A DNA stretch of 64,000 nt from Boletus sp. NGJ (taxonomy: Eukaryota; Basidiomycota; Agaricomycetes; Boletales; Boletaceae), in assembly GCA_019096195.1 (NCBI GenBank), contig JAGTXK010000229.1, positions 186,001 to 250,000 of the forward strand. Direction: 5' to 3'. The translations under genes and the position numbers were made by a program. Below are positions 9,912 to 21,763 of this stretch, one piece after another. Position 1 is the first letter of the stretch. The number at the start of each line of letters is the position of its first letter. Below the pieces are notes generated by a model that saw only the letters and a program-made list of their open reading frames with translations, was not told the DNA's origin and made no database searches.

Positions 9912-12900
9912 TCAAAGTTTGAGCCGCCTTTTATATTCCAGGAGAATCTTCTTGGCGTTTCCAAGATTGGCCTCGGGCTCCCAAGTTCGTTCTGCTGCGG
10001 AGTATCCTTTCCAGTGTGTCAAGTACTGCCTTTTTCCCGGTTTTCCCCGATGGTTGACGATGCTGTCCACTTCGTATTCCTCGTTGGTTCCGATAAGTTC
10101 CGGTGGTGGTTGAGTGAAATTGGGACCGTGTTCCGTAGTTTCCCGATACGGGGAAAGTAGGGATGCGTGGAACACGTCATGGATTTTCCACTGTTTTGGC
10201 AACTTGAGTCGGAACGCCACGGAGGATACCACTTGAGTAATTTCAAATGGTCCGGTTCGTTTGGGTGAGAGTTTTCGGGAAGGGACTTGGAGTTTTAGGT
10301 TTTTGGCGTCTAACCAAACCTTATCTCCGAGTTTCCAAGGTTTGAAGCGAGAGTGAACTCTCTCCTTCATTCGTAGTTGTGCCAGTTGATGTGCCGCTTC
10401 TGCTTCCTTTCTTGATTCTTCTAGGGAAGTGAGTCTTTCTTCCAAGGCTGGTAGGAAGGTTTTTCCGATAGGAGGATATGCTCTGGGTTCATATCCAAGG
10501 ATCAACGAGAAGGGCGATTTTCCGGTGACCGAATGGGTTGCGGAGTTATGGGCAAACTCCGCCATAGGTAGTAGTTCCAACCACTTCTGTGGTTGGCCGT
10601 CGCAGAATATCCGTAGGTAGGTTTCTAGTTCTTGGTTGTATCGTTCCGTTTCGCCATCGGTTTGTGGATGGTAGGCTGTGGAAAGGGCGACGTCATAGTT
10701 TAGGAGTCTGGCCAGTTCCCGAGCGAATGCCGATGCGAATTGTGGACCACGATCTGAGACCAATTTGTCATGTAAACCATACCGTAGGAAGACTTTTTCA
10801 AAGAAAAGACGGGCTATACCAGCCGCGTCCACCGTTTTTGTGCAAGGGGCGAGAATTACCCCCTTACTAAGCCCATGGTCGACCACGACCATGACTGAAT
10901 CGAAGCCCCCCACTGGGGGAAGGTCGGTGATTAAATCCACCGATAGATTTTGGAAAGGGCGGCGTCCTTGGAAGGCTAGGGGGGTGACCGGGGGAACCGT
11001 AGGGTGTGTTTGGACCTTGTTACTTTGGCAGATGGCGCAACCGGCGACGTATTTGCGAACGAATGTAGTGAGTCCTGGCCACCAGTAGTCTTTGGCGAGG
11101 AGTTGAGTGGTGCGGAGATGTCCGCCATGTCCTCCCTCGAACGAGGAGTGGACGGAGGAAACTAACTCCTGTCGTGCTGGGCCGGGGATGTACATTCGAT
11201 TTTTGTAGTAGAGGTTGCCATTGTCAAAGGTCCAGTCTTCCACATTGGACCGAGTGAAGAGGGGTTCTCCTTGTCCGACGCATTCCAAGGCAGAGAGTAC
11301 TAAGGGATCTTTCTGGGCGGATCCCTTGATTTTCTCGGCCAAGGCTAGTCGATCATTCGTACTTGGTGTCGAATGCATTGGATGGGAGGAGTTGTACGTC
11401 TTCATTGTCCTTGGAAGTATCGATTTCATCCCGACGGGATAGAGCGTCTGCTGGGGCCATTTTTGTTCCTGGTAGGGCTTGGTAGACCATATCATAGTCT
11501 TGGAGGAACAAAGCCAGCGTGCTTGTCGTCGGGATAGTTGACGGGGTTCCTTGAAGAACGTTAGGTTCTTGTGGTCGGTTAATACTGTTACTGGGTGGGG
11601 GGATCCAAGGAGGTACTGTCGCCATTCTTTCAATCCTCGTATGACAGCCAATAGTTCCCTGTCATAGATGTCGTAATTTCTCTCCGCCGGAGAGAATGTT
11701 TCTGAGAGATAGCCACACGGTTGCATATCTCCGTTGTCGTTGTTTTGCATGAGTACCGCTCCTGACGCCGTAAGCGAGGCGTCCGTCATGAGAGTGAAGG
11801 GTTTTGAAGTATCTGGGAAGGCGAGGACGGGTTTCTTGGTAAAGGCTGCTTGTAGGGTTCGGAACGACTTTTCCTGAAGGGGTCCCCAAGACCACGTTGT
11901 CGTTTGCTTTGTGAGGTCCAGCAAAGGACGTGCGATGTCGGAAAAGGAGGGGATAAACTTCCTGTAGAAGTTACAGAACCCAATGAAGGACCGTACGTCC
12001 TTTACGTTTACCGGAGGTTTCCACTGTTTGATGGCGTTGAGTTTGACTGGGTCCATCTGGACTCCGTCCTTCCCTACGATCATCCCGAGATATTCGACTT
12101 CATCGGCTGAGAAGGTACACTTCTCCAGTTTGAGGTACATTTCATGCTTTCGGAAGCGTTCTAGGACCTTCCGTGTCCTTTCGTCGTGGGTTTCCTGATC
12201 TGAGGAATGAATCAACAGATCGTCCATGTATATCACCAACCATCCCTCTGCAATGTAATCTCCAAAGAGATCATCCATAAATGCTTGGAACGTTGCTGGG
12301 GAATTGCACATTCCGAAGAACATGACATTTGGTTCAAATAGCCCGAACGGGGTGAGAAAAGCCGCCTTCCACCGATCTTCTGGTTTGATCAAGACATTGT
12401 TATACCCCCACCGTACGTCAAACTTGGTAAAGATTGACGATCCCTTTAATTTGTCTAGAAGGTCGGAAATTAAGGGGAGGGGGTAGGCGTTCTTGATCGT
12501 ATGGCTGTTAAGGTATCGGTAGTCTTGGCAGGGGCGGAGTTTCCCGTCTTTCTTCTGTACAAAGAAGAAAGGAGCGGCTTGGGGAGATTTTGATGGAGAT
12601 ATCTTCCCCGTTTTGAGGTGTTCGGCAATGAATTCCCGGCATGCCTGTTGTTCCAGTGGGTTGAGAGGGTACGCCTTGGCTCGTTTCGGCACAAACGAGT
12701 CTTTTAACTCGATGGCGTGGTCGTACTGCCTGGAGGGAGGTAGTTTGGTGATCGTCTTCTCCGTGAAGACGTCTTCGTATTCCTTGAACGCGTTCGGTAA
12801 TGCGCTCTTCTTCTTCTGCGCCTGTTGGGCGATCTCGGTAGACAGAGTGGTCCTTTTGATGACAAACTCTGGTACATCCCCATGCGCGTTGAAGAACCTG

Positions 12901-13554
12901 GCCCGTTGCAAGGGCGTCCAGTGGCGAAAGGTCTCGTAGAGTCCGTCTTGCACGTACTCCCTTTCGTCATGTTCCAGATACCTCAGTAGGTATCGCTGTT
13001 CGAGTGTTCCCGGTGGGTCACCTTGAGTCCACCGATAGGAAGACGGCACTATTGTTACCCGTCCTTCCGTCCAATTGATGTCAGGGTTCACTGCCCTGAG
13101 CCATGGAAGTCCTAGAATGACTTCATCCTTGCCGCAATTGAGGACATAGAGATCCCGCTGTTCTCGTATGCCTCCGTAATCCAACACGATGTTGGTCCTT
13201 TCCTTGATGGTCCCAGACTGGTTTAGGGTTCCATCGACGTTCCAAGCTCGGACCGGATTGTCCAGCTTCCATGTGGGTAACCCCATCTTCTCCACCGCAT
13301 GTCTTGAGATGAAGCATCCTGTTGCTCCACTGTCGATTAAGGCTTGTGTTCCAACGATTTTGCCATCCTGCTTCCAGATCGAGAGAGGAATACGAATAGA
13401 ATTACTCTTCGATCCGGAAATAAATACAGGTGCAATCGTGTAGGAAGAGGGTGACGTTGGTACATCTCTTCCACCTAAAAAGACGTTTGGTCTATGGGAG
13501 AAGGGGGAATTTGCGTAGCGGGTCCTAGGGCAAGAGAGTTGACGTTCTCTTCCC
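9912..13554 (-). pseudogene. pol of the chromovirus: protease, RT, RNase H, integrase, chromodomain (fossil)
   Basis: One long open reading runs from the LTR-C junction to 9912. Domains in order are an aspartic protease (ALIDSGATGCFIS), reverse transcriptase (YMDDLLIHSS), RNase H (LMTDASLTASGAVL), the integrase HHCC zinc region (HSSFEGGHGGH and CAIC), the integrase core with its D, D and E (LSVDLITD, VSDRGPQFAS, ETERYNQELE), and a C-terminal chromodomain (EYEVDSIVNHRG to WKGYSAAERTWEP). The chromodomain and the domain order place it among Ty3/gypsy chromoviruses. Its N-terminal edge is cut at the ATTCC/LTR-C junction, so the region that should join it to gag is separated. Confidence 0.93.
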
Positions 13555-13559
13555 ATTCC

Positions 13560-14577
13560 TGTTATGATTACCGAAGGGGGTACATCTTTTCCCCTTCCTT
13601 CTCCCCCCGTAGGACTATGGGACGACCTTTTCTTCAACTCTGACCAGGGATTCCCCCGCAACACCGACTCAGGCATCGCCCCATTCGGAACTACCTTTCT
13701 AGGAAGTTACATGTAACTTCCTCTTTAGGAACCTACCCGTTTGGTATGGACACCGCCTTCTTATTTCATTTGATATATGCCTTCTTCCTTTTTGATCCGA
13801 TCACAGACATTACCTCCTTGGCTATGTTCTCTCGCACATAGCCCAGTATTCCTACCTTCCCCTTTTGATTCATGCCTTGATCCACTTATAGTAATCTTTC
13901 GCCTGTGACTAACAATTACTATATTTGTTACGAAGCCTGCCCTAGACGGGTAAGGCCTATAAATAGGGACGCGGGCCCTTCATGTAACTCTAACCTAGAT
14001 CTACACTCCTTCCCGTGTAATCTACTGCTTCTCCCGCTAAAGGTTCCACTTCACCTCAGAAGCCTTCTCCCGCGATCTGGAGGTGCTCGCCCTCGTGCTC
14101 GTGATCATCCTACTCATCACTTCGCACTTGTGTGCCGTCGTTGCCGTCACCCGCTTCTAAAGCTTCAGCAACTCCAACGACCAACAGAGGTTGGTCATCA
14201 TTGGTCAGGACTCTGCCACTGACCCAGCAAGACTGGGACTCTGCCACCGGCACTCGTAAAGCCCGAGACTCCGCCATTCAATATTAGGCCCAGTAAGCCC
14301 TAGGAATCAGCAGATGGAAGGCTACTGCTCCTAGGCCTGCGCACCGGTCTGCCCCCTCCTCAGTGTAAGGATTGGGATTCCGTGGTAAATCCGAGACTCC
14401 GCCATCGGTCGTAGAGGTAACGAGAGGACTCTACGTAAAGCTAGCAGTGGTCCCCAGTCAGAGGGTATTTGGGCCTCTGGAGGTTAAGTAATCTCTTCCT
14501 CAAGCCTGCTAGTTCGGTAATCCAACAGGTGTTGGGATTATATGGGAACGTGTCACCAATTGTTACCCGGCGTAACA
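13560..14577 (+). repeat. LTR-C (outer right, + orientation)
   Basis: A 1018 bp LTR with TGTTATG...CGTAACA termini, TATAAATA at 13958-13965 and the inferred RNA start at 13992-14002. Its U3 end abuts minus-strand pol across ATTCC (13555-13559). The bases after it (gtgtt, 14578-14582) pair with gcgtt before LTR-A as the outer target duplication. Confidence 0.88.
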
Positions 14578-14728
14578 GTGTTGACATGCATTGGTATGAG
14601 GGATGTCGATGACATACGAGCTGATGTGTGGCAGCTGCAGAACAAACAACCGGAGTGTGACATCCAAGCCAAAGTGGGCGAAACAGGTTATGATTGACAT
14701 ACACAGTACAGTAGAAGAGGATACAAAG

Positions 14729-15288
14729 CTACGGACTGGAGCGGATTGATGTAGAAAAGAAATATTCAACGCTTTCCTTCAGTTCGTCCAAAATAAATTG
14801 ACAAACTGCAATGGACCCCTGGCTGTCCCTCAGCTGCTGCAGTCCAGGATCTCCGAGCCATGTTGTGATGAAAGTACCATCCATGTTGATGTGCACATCC
14901 CACTCATCCCATTTTCCGCCTGGGAAAGATGGATAAGTTGCAACAAATACCATCCAGAAAAAGTCCAGCATAAGTTCGGCGTGATCCCTGTCAATGTGCT
15001 TGGCAAATTCCAGGAGGGTGAGCTGAATTTCGTCCAAGAGGCAGCGCCAGTCTTGTTCATTCTGATGGTCAAAGTATCTTCTCAGTGGAAAAAAGGGGAA
15101 CATGTCCTGTGATGGGATTTTTTTGTGTCAATGCATTCTTCGGTCCTGATTTAAGACTTACTGCTTGGGGGCATAATCCGGCGTATTTGCGTTGTAATTT
15201 ATCGCTTGGAAAAGTGCTTTCTCCTCCAACGACGGGGAAGAGTTGCCCAGCGAATTCATCAGGAAGTTTGACAATTATTTGAATTGGC
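14729..15288 (-). CDS. Hypothetical protein, at least two exons, 5' end uncertain
   Basis: Two exons join cleanly on the minus strand. The upstream one reads PIQIIVKLPDEFAGQLFP and ends at 15162 with a GTAAGT donor (15161-15156). The downstream one (15106-14729) follows a TCACAG acceptor and encodes about 125 residues with FPLRRYFDHQNEQDWRCLLD and a Trp-rich centre (GKWDEWDVHI). A further open segment at 15527-15300 (IEPIFLDIHFSG) may be an earlier exon. I do not recognise the family and see no catalytic motif or membrane segment. It lies between the chromovirus compound and a CACTA-like transposon on the opposite strand, so it could be cargo of that transposon or a remnant host gene. Confidence 0.45.
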
Positions 15289-15892
15289 TGAGATGTTTGT
15301 TAGTTGGAGGAAGCCGATGTCGACACTAAACATACAACGCAGGAGGGTAGGAGCGTGACAATGCCAGAGAAGTGGATATCCAAAAAAATTGGCTCAATGA
15401 TGCATCCGTCATCAGAGTGAATAGTGTCAGCAAAGACTGTAATTGGTGACATGGCGCTGAGGGGGACGATGTTGTGTTGATCATCAGTTGACTGAAATAG
15501 CGTGGGGGGAAACGACAAATGGATCATGTGACTTGAACTGGCTCCGACCTTCCAGTCATGGTGGTGCTGATCAGATCATCATCGACATCCCCCATCCCCC
15601 ACCCTGTTTGCCCGGAAGGAATTGGAATTATTTTACGTACCAAACCTCGTGCAGACAGTAAGGCATGATGGCCTTGCAAATGCAGATTTCTGCTTTTTTT
15701 GCCAACTATACACTGATAGTGTCTCCTGCCAGGTCTATATCCAGCGCATTCAGCCTCCTGTTGCTGCCACGGTCTGATGCCCAAGTTGTTCAACACCAGG
15801 AACCATGATTCCCTTGATCCAAAAGGTATGTAATAAATGATTCCTCTTGCTGCTCCATAGAGGATCAGACCTTCCTTTGTCTAGTATTTGAT

Positions 15893-18800
15893 GTGTCCAT
15901 CTCAGGGCAAGTCAATTGCAAGGTTTGCGAGACGTTCACCGGTGTTTCACATTCGATGCGTCGCAACCATGTTTCTGGACACATTGAGATGAAAAAGCAC
16001 AAGCGCTCCCTTCAAGCTCTCCAGACTTCTTTCAACAACATTCCCATGAATATTCTCGCAGCTCCTGTTGAAAAACAGCCTAAATCTCCAATCTTCATTG
16101 GTCCCATGTTTCTCACTGACGACACATGCCCGAAACCACCCCATTCGATGTATCCACAAGCTGAGGAATCCCCTGATGATATGGAGCATCCGCTCGCAGA
16201 TCTCTGGGGCAATTCATTATCAGACCATATGTATGCGTTCACAGATTACTATGAAGAGATACAGAGTCAGATGGAGGAGGGGGAAACCCTCATAACGTGC
16301 TTGCTGCATCCAGGTGATGAGCTCGGTCTCAAGACAGACTGTGATACGATGGAAACAAGTGACGATAAAGATGGACTGTTCGATTTTCTTGTGCCAGGGA
16401 TTGAGGGTATAAGTGTGAATATTGACATGCAAGGTTTATGCTAACAACTGATCAGGTCCGTTGTTTGGAACAAATCATTGTTCTAGGATGCGGACAACGC
16501 ATGTGAGGGATGTTGTGGTCCCTTCTGATTCCCCATACTATCCTTGGTGTTCAAAGGCGGTACGTCGTGTCTACTCACTCTCGTATATTTCCTGATACTT
16601 TGATAGGAATTTATCACTCACTTACTGTTCGCTTCCCCTCGGACCCACTTTTCGGATCAGCAGAAGAAGGCCATCCTGGAGTGGGCGACAGCGCTTGGTG
16701 CACCAGATGTCCCCAGTCTTTATGCTGTGAAGTCGACACAAGACCGGATCTCCGAGCTCCTTCAACATCCAACTGAGAAAGTGATATCTTCATCTGGGAA
16801 CACGTTCTACTTGAACTCGATCAGCAAGGCTATTTCCCTTGTATGTGGGCTAATTGCTCTGATTTCAAATAATCCTAATCGACATTTTCACAGGATTTTT
16901 CCAACCCATTGACTCGATTAACCATGCAAGACTATCCCGAAGATGGACAGGGACAGATGTCTCAGGTGCAGCATGGCAGCAAGATGCTCGTGGATCTCCC
17001 CAACGATTTAGCTCCACCTTCTGTTTGGATCAATGGGAAGATCTTTTTCATCGACGAGCTGCTGCAACAGAGCAGAAAAGAATACTTTATCCCAAAGAAG
17101 CTGTTTCAGGCACGAGTTGGTCCAACGTCAGAGACTGAAGTTCTTTCCTTGGGCCATAGGGTCTCGCAGACTAATGTACGTAGTCAAATCTATCACTTCT
17201 CTCGATTTCACCTGAGCTGGTGCAGAAAGGATTTGCAGTCAATCCAGAGCAAGTCCTTGTCCTTGTCTCAACCTTTTCTCGCACTTTTGAGGAGCTTTCC
17301 AGTCATTTCGATGTGTCGGGAGTCACATTCACAGGTTCATTTCATATCTACTCTATTCACTGAAATGGGGGTTGATGGGATGGGATTATCAGAGTTGTCT
17401 ACTCATTTCCTAAAGACCATGCCCAATCCACTCTGCATGAAGTCAGGGGGCCGGTTGGTTCTTACTGTGCCCCTTATCATTTTTATGGATGACGTATCGG
17501 CAAACATTTCAAAGCAGTGGAACAAACATCATGTGGTCTACATGTCAAATGCTGCTATGCCACGTGAGATGCTGGAAAAGGAGTTCTGTGTGCGTTTTGT
17601 CTCGTCGTCACCACATGCGGCCCCTCTTGAGTTGATGCAGGGGTTTCGGGATTCCCTAAGGTATGACACTCCCTCTGCTAGGACTGGCAATTGTATTGAT
17701 ATATGGCACTCAAAGAAAAGCTGCTGAGACTGGAGTTCTCACGTGGGACTCAAAATATCAAGCAGAAGTCATGTTGATTCTCTACGACCTCTTTCATGCG
17801 GGTGACAACCCAATGCAAGCCAAGGAATACAGTCATGGGGGCCTGAAATGCAACTTCTTTTGTCGTACTTGCAAGGTTGGTGGAACGATGGCAGCCAAAA
17901 AAACAGACGATGGGTATACATCAATTTTCAACGTGAGTATTGGCTATTCTTGTCGTACTATCATAATACTTATTTGTTTCCAGTGCGGCAAGCTGCGGAC
18001 GACCGAAGAAATACTTGCAAATATTAAGGAACAGATCGACATGGCTAAACTGTCTGGCGGAACTGAAAAGGTCAGGAACAAAATCAGCACGACTGGCACG
18101 CATGACACCACAAGTGCTTCTATTTGAAAGGAACTTGCAATGAACAAAAGAAAGAACCTAAACCCAATATCTGAAGTGTTGCTAACTAAAGCAATATGCG
18201 ACAGAGAGAAGGGCAATTTCAAGGTTAGGGGAAACATGGTACTCTACCGGCTACTTATATACTACCGGTAGTGGTGCACGGACCGTGCTATGCTATGACG
18301 TCGTAGGGTACTGGGTATGACATCACAGGAACGAGGGAATGTTAGTGTCCAATGGCAAAAGAGAGAAACGATGGAACGAGATGCGCGTGGTATGCGCATG
18401 TAGGTGAGAGGTAGTCCGGAACGCTCTAGGCATGGCTACGTGTGATATGTCTAAAGGAGAACTAAATAGGAATGGGGAGCGAGGGTGAAATGAAAGAGTG
18501 ATGCGTAAGGCATCGCATAGGGTGACCGTGGGATCTGGTATCAAGACAAGATCATATCGGGTGATAGATTGGATCTTGTCTAGGGGTTGTGATCTGACGT
18601 TGGCCTGATCAGTACTTGGGTTAATCTAGCGTGGGCTTGATTAGTACTTGGCGACAGTATCGTGGGATAGCATCAGGAGTGATCTATGGCGTGAGCTGGG
18701 GATCGGGTGATCGGGGGATTCAGGAATCTGGAGGCGGGCTCCTGATTAGTACTTGTGTAGCATACCGAGCTCTGCATCAGGTACTATCTACGGGTGACAT

Positions 18801-21564
18801 GCGTGTAACGAGCGTATATGTGACAGAGGGGTTTCTGTCATCATACAGTGTTATGTCATGTGATGTGGTTACCAAGCGCTGCATCAGGTAGGTCCACAGG
18901 GAGTGGCGTAGTTTATAGGCGTGCGGGCCTTGCTTGTGACCGTGAGGCCGGGGTTTAGCCGTGGAGCTACTTGGTGTCATAGTGTAATGGCTACGGCGAG
19001 GGTACGACTAGTGAAAGTGTACATAGGTGTGTGCGGTCGTGTGGTGTATCGTATGGGGGAGGATACGGTGAGTGATTACTCTAGGTGTATGTGAGGTGAG
19101 GCTAGGATGGAGATTGGTGGTGGTGGGCGAGTGTATCGTCTATAGGTAGTGCGAAAGTGTAGGTAGGAGTGCTAATAAATAGGTAGTATAGTCTGTGATC
19201 GTTTCACTATTGTTCAGCATCTCCTGGAGCTTGAGAAGCGTCTGTGAAAACGGACTGCTGGAACGCCCCGCCTAGCTGAAAGTGACGTTCGTGCAGCCCT
19301 GGAGAAGGATCTAGAAGAGCTATTGAAGGGTAAACCAATTGACGACTACATCAACCCATTGCTTGGAATACCTGGTCTCAACATTCACAAGGACACCCCA
19401 ACCGAGATTCTCCACACAATCCTTCTTGGGATTGTCAAATATTTTTGGGGTCAAACGACATTTATCTTAGACAAATCCCATTCGCTTGGAACCCTCCAAG
19501 TTTGTCTGGATTCCCTTGCGAAGGATGGATTAGGAGACATAACACTTGGTGCCGATTATATCGTCCGATACAAAGGGAGTCTTATTGGGCGACACTTCAA
19601 GAGCCTGGCACAAGTTATGCCATATCTAATCTATGATCTCATACCACGTATGGTCTTGGACAGATGGACTATCATTGGGCGGCTTGTTGTACTTCTCTGG
19701 CACACGGAAATTGAGGACATAGAGACATATTTGGTTCATACTGACAATATCATACTGACATGGATACTGCTGACTTGACGTTACTGCAGGCAGATTTGTC
19801 GCATGCCATCGAGGACTTTCTGACGATCTTGGCACAGTGTGCACCCAGCATCCTCATCTCAAAGGCAAAATTCCACTTTCTTCTTCATCTCCCCATGTAC
19901 ATTTGGCGTTTTGGTCCTCCCATACTTTTCTCCACCGAGCGCTTCAAATCCTTTAATCATGTTTTCCAGCTGTCAGCAATCTTCAGCAATCACCAGGCTC
20001 CAAGTCGTGATACATGCCATATATTTGCTCGACAAGACGATGTGAAACATATTGTCACCGGAGATTTCTGGCTCGATCCAAATACCCATTGCTGGGTCCA
20101 AGCAGGCACACACATCCGGGCCTATATAAACGACCACCCAGGTCAGCAGAAATTAATTGGGATACCCGATCTTGCTCCCAAACAACCAGGTGCAACCCAT
20201 TTGCCAGCCCGAGTTGCAAATGGGAAGAGGGAAGTCATTTCTCCAGTCGAATGGCAGACGACTGAGGCAGGGAAACACTCTCAATTGGATGTATGTCAAA
20301 TCCAGGCAACCGAACTATTCTACCGTGTTGGTTCCATCGTGACCATGGACGGTGACAAAGTTCACCTGGGAGGCTATACCATTTTGCAACACTCATCCAC
20401 ATCTGAACAGTGGGTTGGGCGAGTGATCGAGATTCTCAGTCACCGCGACTCGCCGTACACCGCGTCCCACATAGTAGTCACTCGGCTCGAAATCCTCCCC
20501 AACCTACATCCTCGCCTGCAGGTTCCATGCCTTAGAGAAGCTGTACCTGAGCAAAGAATCGTCATTGCACCGAATGTAGGTCAATCGGCTTTTAATTCGT
20601 CTTCTTGATTGGCTAACAAGATATCAAGGAATTGTATTGTGCAGTAAACATTCAGCACGATTGCGAAACTTCTCACTGCAATGCCTTCCGTGATGTGCAC
20701 GGTTACCAGGAACGTTTGGCGTCAACACGGATGAAGAAGATTATCGAGCATTCTCCAACCGGCGCATACCTTCTCAACACTCACGCACTCCATAACTATC
20801 GCCAAGTTCTATCTGTCCTTTCCCCTGACCTTCGCAAACAACTCACAGCAGCTACTGTCACGAACCATGATAACCTGCGATTGCATGCTGCAACGTTGTT
20901 ACGTGCTGCAAAAGTAACTGAAGGAGAACCTGTTCCAACTGATTCCGCATTGGGTGCTTCCGAACAACTAGCGCCAGCATTTGTCAAAGTCACGGCGAAT
21001 GGAAAAAGAAAGGCATCCAGGACGGCGAAAGCGAAGGGGAAGGGGAAGGGAGGAACCCCCGAAGTTGCCCCAGATAACACTGCAGCACCGACCTCAGCCA
21101 ATCATGCCACTGTGGAGTCAATGTCCAATCCCAGTGCCCCCAGTGCCCTCCCCGTTCAGACATCCAATCCTACCACCACAGCATCAATATCCAGTCACAG
21201 TGCCTCAAGTGCTCTACCTGTTCTGGCCCCCCGTATTCCGGATGCCTCCAGCAACCCTGCCCCAGGTGGTTTGTTCCTTCCATCTTCATCTATTCAAGGT
21301 TCTGGTCACATTGTCTCGAGTGTTATACCCCCACAAACCTATTCTATTCCAGCGTATCTGGCTCCAGCCCACTATTATAGTCACAGAGCCTCAATCGCAC
21401 CGCCTGCACTTCCTCCTGGTTACATGGCTCCACCTCCTGCCCACTATTACACAATTCCCCCACACCTATCAGCACCAGGTTACTATACAATTCTACATCC
21501 CCATGCACCTGTGCCTCTACAGGTGCCTCCTGGTCAAGGGGGTTCTTACTTAGTTGGACCATAG
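15893..21564 (+). pseudogene. CACTA-like transposase, interrupted by a solo LTR
   Basis: The exon series starts with a C2H2-like zinc finger (CKVCETFTGVSHSMRRNH, 15920-15970). It continues through LTRLTMQDYPEDG (about 16910) and the presumed catalytic region LIIFMDDVSANISKQWNK (about 17475) with VYMSNAAMPREMLEKEF. Then come GDNPMQAKEYSHGGLKCNFF and FCRTC (about 17800) and PTEILHTILLGIVKYFWG (about 19400). The C-terminal block has VNIQHDCETSHC and NTHALHNYR (20640-20800) and a Lys-rich and then Pro-rich tail. The motif order resembles Tnp2-like transposases: an acidic pair before an NLP-type stretch, a DNP motif, then a CxxC. A 1082 bp solo LTR splits the gene at 18125-19206, so this copy cannot make a full transposase. 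Several exon joins are approximate. Confidence 0.6.
18125..19206 (+). repeat. Solo LTR inserted in the transposase gene
   Basis: A 1082 bp insert begins TGAAAGGAAC and ends GATCGTTTCA, giving TG...CA ends with a 5-bp inverted repeat. It is flanked by a perfect 5 bp target duplication CTATT (18120-18124 and 19207-19211). Transposase coding similarity stops at the left edge and resumes at the right. No coding region lies inside. Three short direct repeats of the type TGATTAGTACTTG (about 18607, 18639, 18743) and a TATA-like ATAAATAG (about 19172) fit a U3 region. The LTR family is not one of the other LTRs in this window. Confidence 0.75.
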
Positions 21565-21763
21565 CATACTTGTCCATTTCATATGTTTCCGCCATTGATA
21601 CATTGAGATTCGTTGTCCTACACTATCAACCAACGCTAGTATGTGCGAGTTTCAGTCAAAGGTCAAAGAATACATCCGCTCTTGACAGTTTCGAACATTG
21701 CGAATTCCAGCGCTGTGTTAGAGATAAGATAGACTAAAGTGCTTTTCATTTACTTATACCCAC

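Larger units (their letters stand above)
5070..14577 (-). mobile_element. Ty3/gypsy chromovirus compound, permuted between two sister LTRs (fossil)
   Basis: This is a 9.5 kb compound. Left to right: LTR-A (5070-6108, + orientation), gag (minus), LTR-B (7519-8544, minus), ORF3 and pol (minus), LTR-C (13560-14577, + orientation). The internal sequence is circularly permuted: on the minus strand pol comes first, then ORF3, LTR-B and gag. A 5 bp direct repeat ATTCC touches the inner edge of both outer LTRs (6109-6113 and 13555-13559). The outer flanks are gcgtt (5065-5069) and gtgtt (14578-14582), a target duplication with one C-to-T change. LTR-A and LTR-C are about 98% alike and clearly closer to each other than to LTR-B, so the last event is young. 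The copy is broken as a working element by the rearrangement itself, with about one or two further breaks. Confidence 0.85.

Noticed and set aside
5070-14577. Three independent solo LTRs and unrelated gag and pol fragments
   Set aside because: The shared ATTCC at both inner edges, the LTR-B position between ORF3 and gag, the matching PBS and the outer gcgtt/gtgtt pair make a single structured event more likely.
15524-15796. Upstream exon of the unknown minus-strand gene
   Set aside because: The frame is open but compositionally odd and no consistent donor-acceptor pair connects it to the downstream exons.
18125-19206. A long intron of the transposase gene
   Set aside because: It has TG...CA ends and a perfect 5 bp duplication instead of GT...AG borders and a branch site.
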